Shown here: positions 55,152-63,343 of the stretch, piece after piece
How the letters are laid out: every line of letters starts with the position of its first letter
Numbering within the stretch: the stretch's first letter is position 1
DNA from: Leptospirillum ferrooxidans C2-3
GTDB taxonomy: Bacteria > Nitrospirota > Leptospirillia > Leptospirillales > Leptospirillaceae
Direction of reading: 5' to 3'
DNA: 64,000 nt
Assembly: GCF_000284315.1 (NCBI RefSeq)
Contig: NC_017094.1
Location: 310,001-374,000, forward strand
Translations under genes and position numbers: made by a program
Notes under the pieces: model-generated
What the model was told of the DNA's origin: nothing
What the model saw: the letters and a program-made list of their open reading frames with translations, nothing else
The model's database searches: none

Positions 55152-55210
55152 GGCGGGCGTAAACTTCGGCCCGCCTCCTTCTGGAGCGGGCTCTTTTCCG
55201 GGAGGACAAA
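55152..55210 (+). promoter_or_regulatory. Leader element D: alternative hairpins with terminator-like tail
   Basis: GGCGGGC (55152-55158) pairs with GCCCGCC (55169-55175) around a 10-base loop. Alternatively GCCCGC (55169-55174) pairs with GCGGGC (55186-55191), then tcttttcc. A gggagg site and ATG 55211 follow. Same plan as leaders B and C. Confidence 0.7.
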
Positions 55211-55426
55211 ATGGATATTCGAGACAAGGTCATTGTGGTGAAGGTGCCGGAAGGTCAGGCTTCAGAACTAAAAAACGGCACTCTGACGAAAAAGGCCGTA
55301 CTGGAAAAGCTTGAGGCGGAATTTGTTCGGGTGAGCGCTCACTATTACAAGGAAAAGTCGGAGTACTATGAGGGATACCGCGAAGGGTTGTCCCAGGCAC
55401 TCTGGTTCTTGAAAAAAATGGAATAG
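55211..55426 (+). CDS. Small hypothetical protein
   Basis: 71 residues from ATG 55211, behind gggagg. A short beta start (DKVIVVKVPEGQ) is followed by a helical, aromatic-rich part (VRVSAHYYKEKSEYYEGYREGLSQALWFLKKM). No recognised family. Last gene of the small cluster and followed by a strong terminator. Expression probably depends on leader D. Confidence 0.6.
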   Translation: MDIRDKVIVVKVPEGQASELKNGTLTKKAVLEKLEAEFVRVSAHYYKEKSEYYEGYREGLSQALWFLKKME

Positions 55427-55477
55427 TCGGGAAGGATCGTCCGCTGACGGGGCGATCCTTACACGTATTGAAAAATT

Positions 55478-55511
55478 AAAATGGGAACGGAGCCCGTCTG
55501 TTCCCATTTTT
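55478..55511. terminator. Bidirectional terminator between the small cluster and the integrase
   Basis: AAAATGGGAAC (55478-55488) pairs with GTTCCCATTTT (55500-55510) around an 11-base loop, with Ts after it on the plus strand and an A-run before it serving the minus strand. A second stem, aGGATCG ... CGATCCt (about 55435-55459), lies just upstream. Confidence 0.8.
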
Positions 55512-55678
55512 GTGAGAATATTGTCAAACACTTCATAGAATAAGTCCTTGCAATCCTCAATCTGACCATATAGCGTTATTGATTTTCTGATCAGTCGTGT
55601 ATTGGCTCAGGGCGTATACTGCCAAATTGTTGCGGGAATCCAACCAATTACAGCCCAAAATCCCCAAGAAGTTCCAGT

Positions 55679-56731
55679 CTATTTTTCCGGAGCGGAAGCC
55701 TTGTGATTCGTGGAAGACTCCCACATTTTCTTCCCGAGTTCCTCGCCTGTCGGATTGTAATATCGCATGACCATGTTCAAGACTTTGTGCCCAAGGATTT
55801 TTGCCAATTCGTGGGCTTGATAGATCCCGGCAAGTCTTGTGGCCGCCGTATGACGGAGATCGTGAAAACGAATATCTTTTAGCCCTGTAGACTTGGCCGC
55901 CGCAGCGAAAACCTGTGAAACCCGGTCGGGGCCTATTCCCCATAGGTTGCCCTTAATACCGATCACTTGGCTATTGAGCACTTCCTTTAATGTTTCCAAA
56001 GCTACAGTGGAGAGAGGAACTTCACGAGAGGACCCATTTTTCGTTTCTTCAAGCTTGACGATCTTCCTGTTAATATCGATATTGGTTCTTGTCAAAGACA
56101 TGATTTCTCCCCGTCTCATGCCTGTCTCCACTGCCAACAAGACAATATGTTGCATTTCTTTCGACAAGTGTTTGAGTAGTTCGTTCTGTTCTTCAAAAGA
56201 AAGGGTCCGCTCCCTGCTTTTAAACAGGTTATTTGCTTTCTTCCCCGGATTTGTCCCTTTGGTTCTTCTGATCGGATTGACTAAACCGGGCATGTCCCAG
56301 TGCTCCCGTGCCACGTTAAAAAGGTGGCTCACGATTGCAAGGTCAAGCCGGATTGTTCGCTCAGAAATACCTGCACCACGGCGAGCTTGCTCGTATTCAA
56401 AAATATCTTGCGGTCGAATGGTTGCCAGATATCGTTGTGCGAGCGCATTTACTTTCCAGGACCGGATTCGTTTTTTCTCCTGGGAGTATCCTTTTTTGTA
56501 TTTTGAAACTTCTTCTTCATACCGGCTCAAAGCCTCGGACAATGTCGTGTTCTCAGCTTCTTTCCGTGAAACGAAAATGCCCCGATCTATTTCCGACTCG
56601 ATCTCCCTCGCCCATTTTTCAGCGTCCTCGCGCTTGTCAAACGAATGCATTTGGGCAGGGTAGCCTTTTCGCCGGATTTTTGCTTCCCATACCGTAGAAT
56701 CTGCCAGTTTGCGTTTATAGAAACTCGCCAT
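55679..56731 (-). CDS. int: Tyrosine-type site-specific integrase
   Basis: 350 residues. An N-terminal arm-binding segment (YKRKLADSTVWEAKIRRKGYPAQMHSF) is followed by a SAM-like core-binding domain. The catalytic domain has Arg in TGMRRGEIMSL, the HxLRH box in FHDLRHTAATRLAG, His/Gly in LGHKVLN and the nucleophile Tyr in MRYYNPTGE. It integrates and excises the element at the tRNA-Leu core. It lies 100 bases from the tRNA 3' end and points into the element, with the right arm repeat just upstream of its start. Confidence 0.95.
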   Translation of the reverse strand: MASFYKRKLADSTVWEAKIRRKGYPAQMHSFDKREDAEKWAREIESEIDRGIFVSRKEAENTTLSEALSRYEEEVSKYKKGYSQEKKRIRSWKVNALAQRYLATIRPQDIFEYEQARRGAGISERTIRLDLAIVSHLFNVAREHWDMPGLVNPIRRTKGTNPGKKANNLFKSRERTLSFEEQNELLKHLSKEMQHIVLLAVETGMRRGEIMSLTRTNIDINRKIVKLEETKNGSSREVPLSTVALETLKEVLNSQVIGIKGNLWGIGPDRVSQVFAAAAKSTGLKDIRFHDLRHTAATRLAGIYQAHELAKILGHKVLNMVMRYYNPTGEELGKKMWESSTNHKASAPEK

Positions 56732-56750
56732 TCTTCCTCCTCGTATTTTT

Positions 56751-56774
56751 TCTGAGTGTCGGAGAAGTGTCGGA
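56751..56774 (+). repeat. Right copy of 24-bp repeat, candidate integrase arm site
   Basis: Identical and same orientation as 31253-31276, 97 bases from the right core. It also lies directly upstream of the integrase start, so integrase binding there may repress its own gene. Confidence 0.8.
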
Positions 56775-56834
56775 AATATTCCTGGGAATTATTTTAGCAT
56801 AGAAGAAGGAGAAGTATATAATGGCTATATTACT

Positions 56835-56921
56835 TGGTGCTCGGGAGGAGAATCGAACTCCTATGACCGTGAGGTCGGCGGATTTTGAGTCCGCTGCGTC
56901 TGCCTGTTCCGCCACCCGAGC
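56835..56921 (-). tRNA. tRNA-Leu (anticodon CAA)
   Basis: 87 bases including the encoded CCA. Acceptor arms GCTCGGG and CCCGAGC pair fully. The anticodon stem-loop is GCGGA-CTCAAAA-TCCGC. A long variable arm (ACCTCACGGT) is typical of tRNA-Leu, and the T arm is GGAGTTCGATTCTCC. The 5' part is chromosomal and the 3' part was supplied by the element, which restores a complete gene on integration. Confidence 0.95.
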
Positions 56922-57002
56922 ATTGATGATGAAACGTTGTGGAAGGAGAATCTCAGGGAGAGATTGTATCGGTGGGCGCAGGTGTTTGCAAGCTGAAGCT
57001 GC

Positions 57003-58295
57003 TTATCCAGGTAATGCCTGATCTCGGACCTTTTCTTCTGCCTGTGGTTCTTCCGGAAATTCCGGGCCGGGAGTCTCTATGTAACGGAAGACTTCCGAAG
57101 GGGAAATTCCAAGCTCTCTCGGGTGAAATGTTTGGGTGACGGTATTTCGGTCGATCAACGGAAGGGTGATGTGGAAAGGTTCGTCAACAGGCTTTGAGCG
57201 GCTGGAAAAAAGAACAAGCAAATTCACCTGCCCTGCATGTGTGTCGGGATTTTTATACTCGGAAACCATAGCAATCCTGCCGTCTGCAAGCTCCACAAGT
57301 GATCCGACCGGGTAGACGCCAATCATCCGGACGAGCTCGGCGATCGCTTTAGGATCAAGTCGATGAATTTCAGTCTCCAGAATGTAGGCCAGAGTTTTGG
57401 CTGGTGAAAGAGGGCTTGCGTATATGCGTCCGGCGGTGAGCGCTTCGTAAATGTCGAGAACCATCAGGGAGCGGGAGACGGGGTTTAACTCCTTGATGTC
57501 GATTCCGTAAGGGTAGCCCGCTCCATTTTTTCGTTCGTGATGCTCGATGCAGACTGTCGCGCACAAACCACTGATCACTTCATCTTTGCTTTTTGAAAGA
57601 ATGGAATGTCCCAGCTGGGGATGTTTTTTCATGATATCCCACTCTGACGGGGTGAGTTTTCCGGGTTTTTTGAGAACATCCAGAGGAATAAGGCTCTTTC
57701 CGATATCGTGCAGAAGAGCGGCAAGACCCCATTTTGCCAGCTCTTCTCTCGGCACCCCCGACCGGGCAGCGAGGCTTATTGTCAGAACCATCGTATTGGC
57801 CGAATGAACATAAGATTCATCATCAACCTCCGAGAGGGTCAGAAGAAATGAATTGTTGCTGGGATTTTTAAGGGTCATTTCCAGAGTTTGGGCAACCTGC
57901 TCCTTGAGAGGAAGAACATCAAATGAGAGTTTTTTCCGAATGTTGTCAAAACTTTTGGCGACGACTGCAACGGTTTTTTCCTGAAGGGCATTCCATTCCC
58001 TGATGGCATGGGGTGTTTTTATCTCAAGGGTCTGAAACTCCGGAGCGATGTCATTTTCCTCCTGGAGAGGAGGATCAGAGTGTTTGCCAGTTCCTTTTTG
58101 TTGGGAGATCTGGTCCCGCTCATCCTCGATATTGACGGTGACCATCCTGATCCCGTTTTCCTTCAGCTTGCGGATCTCATCCCCAGACCGGATTTTGAAG
58201 CGATGGAAGAGGATATTTGTCTCGAGCCAGCTTTTATCCAGTGAGATCACTTCCATGCCCACTGTCAGTTTGTCGACAGGAATTGTTTTATGCAT
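57003..58295 (-). CDS. HD-GYP cyclic di-GMP phosphodiesterase with DUF3391 domain
   Basis: 430 residues from ATG 58295, with aaggggcc upstream; the frame extends to 58436 but the conserved N terminus starts at KTIPVDKLTVGMEVISLDKSW, the DUF3391 domain. The catalytic domain has HDIGKSLIP, KKHPQLGHSIL, EHHERKNGAGYPYGI (the HD-GYP signature) and ARSLMVLDIYEALTAGR-type helices. It should degrade cyclic di-GMP and balance the GGDEF cyclase that was its neighbour before the element inserted. Confidence 0.93.
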   Translation of the reverse strand: MHKTIPVDKLTVGMEVISLDKSWLETNILFHRFKIRSGDEIRKLKENGIRMVTVNIEDERDQISQQKGTGKHSDPPLQEENDIAPEFQTLEIKTPHAIREWNALQEKTVAVVAKSFDNIRKKLSFDVLPLKEQVAQTLEMTLKNPSNNSFLLTLSEVDDESYVHSANTMVLTISLAARSGVPREELAKWGLAALLHDIGKSLIPLDVLKKPGKLTPSEWDIMKKHPQLGHSILSKSKDEVISGLCATVCIEHHERKNGAGYPYGIDIKELNPVSRSLMVLDIYEALTAGRIYASPLSPAKTLAYILETEIHRLDPKAIAELVRMIGVYPVGSLVELADGRIAMVSEYKNPDTHAGQVNLLVLFSSRSKPVDEPFHITLPLIDRNTVTQTFHPRELGISPSEVFRYIETPGPEFPEEPQAEEKVRDQALPG

Positions 58296-58629
58296 CGAAA
58301 GGCCCCTTTTGAAAGCCTGAAGCGTATTCTGACTGCAGGAAACTCTTTGATAAGCGATCGAGTTCTTTTTTCGGGAATGAGGGATTTGGGAATGCTTTAC
58401 AATGCTATCATTTTCTTTTTCCATTTTCCTCCTCAATCACTTTTCCCTTAGGGAGCACATAATCTGTCCGGTTTTGTAGCGCAAGACTTGTCCGGTTGCC
58501 AAGGAAGACTCCATGGTTTGAGCGAACAGAAGCGATCAAGGGATTTGATTTTTTGTCTTAAGCCGTTAATCTCTTTTGAGAGATTTGATCAACCCGCGTT
58601 TTTTCAGGATCTTTTCCAAGGGAATCCCA

Positions 58630-60258
58630 ATGAAATGTTTTTTGATCCGTTCGATCCATTTATTTCTGCTGTCGATCTTCGTCATTTGCACCTTGCCTGA
58701 AAAAGGCTTTGCCTACCCCGGATTTTCCAGAAGCTATGATTTTCCCTGCGCTTTTTGTCACATCCAATGGCCCAAGCTGAATGACAATGGAAACATATTC
58801 AAGGATCGCGGTTTCATGCTCTCCACAACAGGTCGAGGGAATGGTTTGGACATGGGGTTTTCTGATCCGGCAAACCAGAATTATTTTCCTGTCGGTTTCC
58901 GCATGAGCGAGTCTTACGACATGAGTTCGGTCAACGGGGTATTGTCTGGAAAAAACACTAATGGTGGGTGGTCCAACGGTGCTAACTCACAGAACCCGTG
59001 GAGCCTTGAGTCCGGTGGCCTTTTAAACCCCTGGATCTCTTATTGGGTCGAACCGGGGTATCTCGTTGGCGGGAACTTCGGGATCACAAAACTCTGGGTC
59101 CGATTGGATGATCTTCTCCATTCGACCTGGTTCAATGTTTATGCGGGTCAATCCAGTGTAGACTCCCCATTTTCATCGCACAGGTCGGTTTCGATCGGTA
59201 CGGCTTCCCCCTACACGATGTATGACTATCAGCCGGGAACGGCGGAGGTTGTTACGAACTCCGGTGCACAAAATGCCGGATTTTCTTTTGCCAACCCTAT
59301 CGGGGCCTATTTTGACGGAGACCGATTTCAGATGGGGCAATCGGTCACTTCCATTCGCTACTTCGGGTATCAGTTTGAAAATGGATGCGGGACAAGACGA
59401 TCCTTCTCCTTAAACCCCTGCGAAACACGACTCGATGTGAGCTTTATGCCCAACTCCTCCTTATATTCCTCATCGAACTCCCCGGGAGTCTCGGGAAGCA
59501 GCGCTTCCCAGGATCCTTTGTCTCCCTCAACCTATTCATTGAATATTGCCGAAAACAACGGGTTTTCTTATTTTGTTCACCTGACGCAGTCCTTTGGGGG
59601 TTGGGGTGCGACATCAGGGGAGAGAATCGGTCTTTTCTCCTATGTAGGGGAGGGGAGCTCCATGGGCAGTGTCGGCGGGAATGCTCCTTCAACGATTTTT
59701 AACCGGGAGGGCGTTGACATCTCCTTGAACCCGATACCCAGAGGTGGCCTCAATCTATTCGGCGCATGGGAAATTGTCCGGGATCCGGCAGGAATGATTC
59801 AATCCAACCCGGATTTCATGGGAAGTTCCATTCCTGCCTCAGGGCTATCGTACATGACCTGGTTTGTCGAGGCGGACTGGCAACCCAATTTCGGGGGAAT
59901 GTTCTCTTCTGACGGGACCGGATCCAATATGATTTCTGTTATCTATAATCAGCTGGACATGATCGAACAGCCAGTTTTTTCCGGCGGAAATCAGATAGCC
60001 CTTCCGGGAAATTTTAATGATGTTCTTTCTTTTACGATTCTGGACAGATATGGTTTATGGCAAAGTGAACGGACTGCCGTTTCCCTTTATGCCCAGTACC
60101 AGTGGTTATTCGACGCGGGTGTGTCAGGGCTGTTGAGTGGATTTGCGTCCAATGGAGCTCAGATGTCCGGTAATCGCCAGGTTTCATCTTACCCCGGCGC
60201 ACTTTTCGGAAATGTGACCGCCAGCAATTTCTCCATAGGTGTGGACTTTGCCTACTGA
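58630..60258 (+). CDS. Cyt572-like outer-membrane monohaem cytochrome / beta-barrel protein
   Basis: 542 residues from ATG 58630 (aaggg upstream). A signal peptide (FLIRSIHLFLLSIFVICTLPEKGFA) is followed at once by a single c-type haem site, CAFCH, in DFPCAFCHIQWPKLNDNG. The remaining 480 residues are rich in Ser/Gly/aromatics, lack other cysteine pairs except CGTRRSFSLNPC, and end in the outer-membrane type terminus SIGVDFAY. This N-terminal haem plus barrel layout is that of Cyt572, the iron-oxidising outer-membrane cytochrome of Leptospirillum group II. Electron uptake from Fe(II) is therefore plausible; identity must be checked by alignment. Confidence 0.7.
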   Translation: MKCFLIRSIHLFLLSIFVICTLPEKGFAYPGFSRSYDFPCAFCHIQWPKLNDNGNIFKDRGFMLSTTGRGNGLDMGFSDPANQNYFPVGFRMSESYDMSSVNGVLSGKNTNGGWSNGANSQNPWSLESGGLLNPWISYWVEPGYLVGGNFGITKLWVRLDDLLHSTWFNVYAGQSSVDSPFSSHRSVSIGTASPYTMYDYQPGTAEVVTNSGAQNAGFSFANPIGAYFDGDRFQMGQSVTSIRYFGYQFENGCGTRRSFSLNPCETRLDVSFMPNSSLYSSSNSPGVSGSSASQDPLSPSTYSLNIAENNGFSYFVHLTQSFGGWGATSGERIGLFSYVGEGSSMGSVGGNAPSTIFNREGVDISLNPIPRGGLNLFGAWEIVRDPAGMIQSNPDFMGSSIPASGLSYMTWFVEADWQPNFGGMFSSDGTGSNMISVIYNQLDMIEQPVFSGGNQIALPGNFNDVLSFTILDRYGLWQSERTAVSLYAQYQWLFDAGVSGLLSGFASNGAQMSGNRQVSSYPGALFGNVTASNFSIGVDFAY

Positions 60259-60452
60259 ACAGAAAAGATGGGTGAAATGGTCTCCATGCTTGTGGCATAA
60301 TTTTCGGGGAATCCCGTAAACAACCATATGTCTAACCGATTCTTGTCTGCTCGAGATGGCACGAAGATGCAAACCATCGATTCATGTGTGGCTTCTTCGC
60401 GCCCTTTTAAGCCAATCTCCGTTTCAAAATGCGATTCTCGGAGATCAACCCA

Positions 60453-60827
60453 ATGGAGGATACGTTGATTCGTCGAGCTATTTTGTTGTTAGGAATGTTT
60501 CTGGCTCTTGAAGCGATTGGTCATGGAAAAGAGGCATTTGCTCTCGCTCCGGCTGATCCTGTGGATGGCAAGGTCGTCTACAATCATTATTGTGTGGCTT
60601 GTCATGGTCCCCAGGGAAACGGCCAGGGGCTTGCCGCTCCGGCGATGTTCCCCCATCCCGCCAATTTTACGGATCCCAATCTCTGGAAGGGGCGGTCTGA
60701 TGCTTTTTTTATCAATGTGATCACCAACGGCAGAAAACGGGTCATGCCACCATGGTGGGATGTGATTACCGCTCAGGAAATCCAGGATGTTTATGCTTAT
60801 GTGAAAACGACATTTAAACCAAAGTGA
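60453..60827 (+). CDS. Small exported c-type cytochrome
   Basis: 124 residues from ATG 60453 (ggag upstream). A signal peptide (AILLLGMFLALEAIGHGKEAFA) leads to a class I cytochrome c domain with CVACHG (about residue 47), the Met ligand probably in RVMPPWW, and a C-terminal helix EIQDVYAYVKTTF. It is probably a periplasmic electron carrier. Placed directly after the Cyt572-like gene, it could take electrons from it towards the respiratory chain. Confidence 0.88.
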   Translation: MEDTLIRRAILLLGMFLALEAIGHGKEAFALAPADPVDGKVVYNHYCVACHGPQGNGQGLAAPAMFPHPANFTDPNLWKGRSDAFFINVITNGRKRVMPPWWDVITAQEIQDVYAYVKTTFKPK

Positions 60828-60869
60828 TATTGCATCCCCCAAGGGAGATGCTTCATCGGTTCAAGTGAG

Positions 60870-61565
60870 GTGTTTGTGAGTTCTGTCGGGAGTATCGTTT
60901 GTAAATTGTCCGAAATTATTCCTTTCGAGGAAAATGTCCGTTTGTTCAAATTTGATACGGGTGGGGTGGACTTTCCCTTTCACCAGGGACAATTCATCTC
61001 ACTAGCCGGATCCGATGGCAAGTCCTCCTATTTTGCGATAGCCTCCCCACCATCACTGAAGGGGAGTTTCGAAATTCTGGTCAAACGAGGAAACTCCACA
61101 ACGGACTATCTCTTTTCCCGTTCTGTCGGGGATAGGATTTCCATTTCCGGCCCTCAGGGTAAAGGTTTTGCTCTGGATCCATATGTTGGAAAGAATTTGC
61201 TGTTTGTGGGTGTCGGAACGGCGATTGCCCCTCTTCGCTCAACATTATTGACGGCCCTTGAGCGAAGAAACGATTTCAACAGGATCTCTTTTCTGTTTGG
61301 AACGCTTACACCAAACCATATCTGGTTTGGTGATGAGATGGATGAATGGCACCAGAAAGGGGCAGAGGTCCATATTACGGTCACTTATCCTGACGAGACA
61401 TGGGACAGGCACTCGGGGTTTGTCCAGGACATCCTGCGTCAGTCCAAGGATCCTCTCCACGAGACAGTTGTTTATCTGTGCGGAATGAAGGAAATGGTTG
61501 AGGAAACGACGAAGGTGCTGAAGGAGAGGTCCATCCCGGAGGAGATGATCCTCCTGAATTTCTGA
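60870..61565 (+). CDS. FNR-like FAD/NAD(P) oxidoreductase
   Basis: 231 residues from GTG 60870 or GTG 60876. The FAD domain has FHQGQFISLAG and YFAIASPPSLKGSFEILVKRG (flavin-binding region); the nucleotide domain has LLFVGVGTAIAPLRS (GxGxAxAP) and VYLCGMKEMVEET near the end. It moves electrons between NAD(P)H and a partner protein. Position after two cytochrome genes suggests a role in the same chain, perhaps reverse electron flow, but this is inference. No iron-sulfur domain. Confidence 0.85.
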   Translation: MFVSSVGSIVCKLSEIIPFEENVRLFKFDTGGVDFPFHQGQFISLAGSDGKSSYFAIASPPSLKGSFEILVKRGNSTTDYLFSRSVGDRISISGPQGKGFALDPYVGKNLLFVGVGTAIAPLRSTLLTALERRNDFNRISFLFGTLTPNHIWFGDEMDEWHQKGAEVHITVTYPDETWDRHSGFVQDILRQSKDPLHETVVYLCGMKEMVEETTKVLKERSIPEEMILLNF

Positions 61566-61619
61566 TGGCTGATCCGACCGGATCTCTGATCGAACCATTT
61601 ATAGGAAGATGGTTGTGGC

Positions 61620-62471
61620 ATGGATAGCATTCTGACCGAAAAAGGGATCATGTATGACCATCCAGGGCAGGGGGCGCTGTACATTGTCAGTACTCCCATC
61701 GGGAATCTCTCGGATATTACCGTTCGTGCCCTGAAGGTTCTTCAATCCGTCGGGCTTGTCGCATCCGAAGACACGCGGGTGACCCGTTCCCTGATGACTC
61801 ACCATCAGATCCCGACCCCGCTTGTTTCTTATCATGCCCACAATCAGGAAGAAAAAATTCCCCTGTTCCTCGACCGCTTGAAAAATGGAATCAGCATCGC
61901 CCTTGTGAGCGATGCCGGAACTCCACTCATATCCGATCCGGGAAGCGAACTGGTTCGAAGAACAATTGAGGCCGGTTTTTGTGTCCATCCGGTTCCGGGA
62001 CCATCTTCGGTCCTGTCTGCGCTTGTATCATCGGGTATAGAGCCAGGCCGATTCCTGTTTGACGGGTTCTTGCCCAGAACGCCAGGCGAGATCAGGAAGA
62101 GGCTTGAACGGGTGAAGGAATATGACGGAGCGCTTGTCTTTCTGGAGTCGCCCCATCGGGTTCTCAAGACGCTTTTATTGATGCAGGAGGTCTTGGGCGA
62201 CAGGGGAGCATCGGTTCATCGGGAAATGACCAAGGCCTTTGAATCGGTGACAAGGGGGGTGCTGTCGGAGGTTTCCGCAATCCTTTCCAGAAAACCCCTG
62301 AAAGGGGAGTTCACGATTGTTGTGGCAGGAAAAGAGCGGGAAAAGGGCCGGAAACGGGTGAATCGCTATCCAAGGGAATCTGATTCTCATGAAGGAGTCG
62401 ATCCTGTGGAAGAGGCTGGCGCGTCCGGAGAAGATGATGGGTTGTTTGATTTTGAACTTGAGGGGGTCTGA
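61620..62471 (+). CDS. rsmI: 16S rRNA (cytidine1402-2'-O)-methyltransferase
   Basis: 283 residues. The SAM-dependent tetrapyrrole-methylase-fold signatures of RsmI are evident: GALYIVSTPIGNLSDITVRAL, VASEDTRVTR, SYHAHNQEEKIP, ALVSDAGTPLISDPG and PVPGPSSVLSALVSSG, with FLESPHRV further on. It methylates C1402 in the ribosomal P site together with RsmH. A charged, low-complexity tail of about 40 residues is longer than usual. Start ATG 61620; the next gene follows after 6 bases. Confidence 0.95.
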   Translation: MDSILTEKGIMYDHPGQGALYIVSTPIGNLSDITVRALKVLQSVGLVASEDTRVTRSLMTHHQIPTPLVSYHAHNQEEKIPLFLDRLKNGISIALVSDAGTPLISDPGSELVRRTIEAGFCVHPVPGPSSVLSALVSSGIEPGRFLFDGFLPRTPGEIRKRLERVKEYDGALVFLESPHRVLKTLLLMQEVLGDRGASVHREMTKAFESVTRGVLSEVSAILSRKPLKGEFTIVVAGKEREKGRKRVNRYPRESDSHEGVDPVEEAGASGEDDGLFDFELEGV

Positions 62472-62477
62472 GCCCAG

Positions 62478-63287
62478 ATGAAGGTTGTTGTTGTTCAGAA
62501 CGACCCGGTGTTTGGAGAAGTGTCCAGAAATATCGAGGATGTTTCCCTGATTTTATCGAAAAGAAAGGAACCAAAGCCCGATCTGGTCGTTCTTTCGGAG
62601 CTTTTTGCCTCGGGATATCAGTTCACATCTGTCTCTGAAGCTCGATCCCTCTCCGAGAAAGCCGTTGGGCCTGATGCTGGTCCAACGGTGACTTTCATGA
62701 AGTCTCTCTCACGGGAGACCGGTGGACTGGTCGTCGGGGGATTCCCCTGTCTGACCGATGGCCGGGTGACAAACTCTGCGGCTGTTTTCAGGAATGGGGA
62801 ACTTGTAACGGTTTATGACAAGGTCCACCTGTTTGATGCGGAAAATCGTTGGTTTTCTCCGGGAGCTGGGCCATTGTGCCTTGTCGATACAGACTTTGGG
62901 CCAATGGGGGTCATGATCTGTTTTGACTGGCTGTTTCCGGAAGTTGCCCGCAGTCTGGCCCTTGCAGGAGCCATGTTGATCGCTCATCCGGCAAACTGGG
63001 TTCTCCCTTTTGGTCCTTCCGGAATGATTCTCCGGTCAGTGGAAAACAGGATCTATACTCTTACGGCAAACAGGGTCGGAACAGAGGCAAGAGGAGGTCT
63101 TCCTCCCTTGACCTATATCGGTCAGAGTCAGGTGCTGTCTCCGTCCGGAGAGATTCTTGCAAGGGCTCCAAGAGAAACGGCAGCCATTCTGGAAGTTGCC
63201 TTTGACCCGTCTTTGGCAAAGAGAAAGACCGTTGCGGCGGAAAGTGACGCCTTCAGACAAAGGAGGCCGGATCTTTACCAATTGTGA
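62478..63287 (+). CDS. Nitrilase-superfamily carbon-nitrogen hydrolase
   Basis: 269 residues with the full catalytic triad: Glu in LSELFASGYQF (about 41), Lys in VYDKVHLFDAENRWFSPG (about 114) and Cys in MICFDWLFPEVARSLAL (about 148). It hydrolyses an amide or nitrile; the exact substrate (for example an omega-amide such as alpha-ketoglutaramate) cannot be told. It follows rsmI closely, so it is probably in the same operon. Confidence 0.9.
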   Translation: MKVVVVQNDPVFGEVSRNIEDVSLILSKRKEPKPDLVVLSELFASGYQFTSVSEARSLSEKAVGPDAGPTVTFMKSLSRETGGLVVGGFPCLTDGRVTNSAAVFRNGELVTVYDKVHLFDAENRWFSPGAGPLCLVDTDFGPMGVMICFDWLFPEVARSLALAGAMLIAHPANWVLPFGPSGMILRSVENRIYTLTANRVGTEARGGLPPLTYIGQSQVLSPSGEILARAPRETAAILEVAFDPSLAKRKTVAAESDAFRQRRPDLYQL

Positions 63288-63308
63288 AAAAGATTTTTCC
63301 ACCCCCCA

Positions 63309-63337
63309 TTGTGTCCGGGAGGAAACCTGCCTATAAT
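63309..63337 (+). promoter_or_regulatory. Promoter placed for a leaderless trmI transcript
   Basis: TTGTGT (63309-63314), 17-base spacer and a consensus TATAAT (63332-63337), only 6 bases before ATG 63344. Transcription would start at or next to the start codon. The gggagg at 63317-63322 is too far away (21 bases) to serve the ATG. Confidence 0.55.
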
Positions 63338-63343
63338 CCCCCC

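Larger units (their letters stand above)
31134..56893. mobile_element. Integrated mobilisable element in tRNA-Leu(CAA), about 25.7 kb
   Basis: Boundaries are the 22-bp identical core in the tRNA anticodon region at both ends. A tyrosine integrase gene lies beside the intact tRNA on the right. Cargo includes type I restriction, toxin-antitoxin and SIR2-like genes. Maintenance genes are an AlpA-like regulator, helicase-like ATPase, iterons and Toprim primase. Transfer genes are a relaxase, accessory RHH protein and coupling protein, plus antirestriction ArdC. No type IV secretion pore genes are present, so it probably needs a helper element to transfer. Confidence 0.9.
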
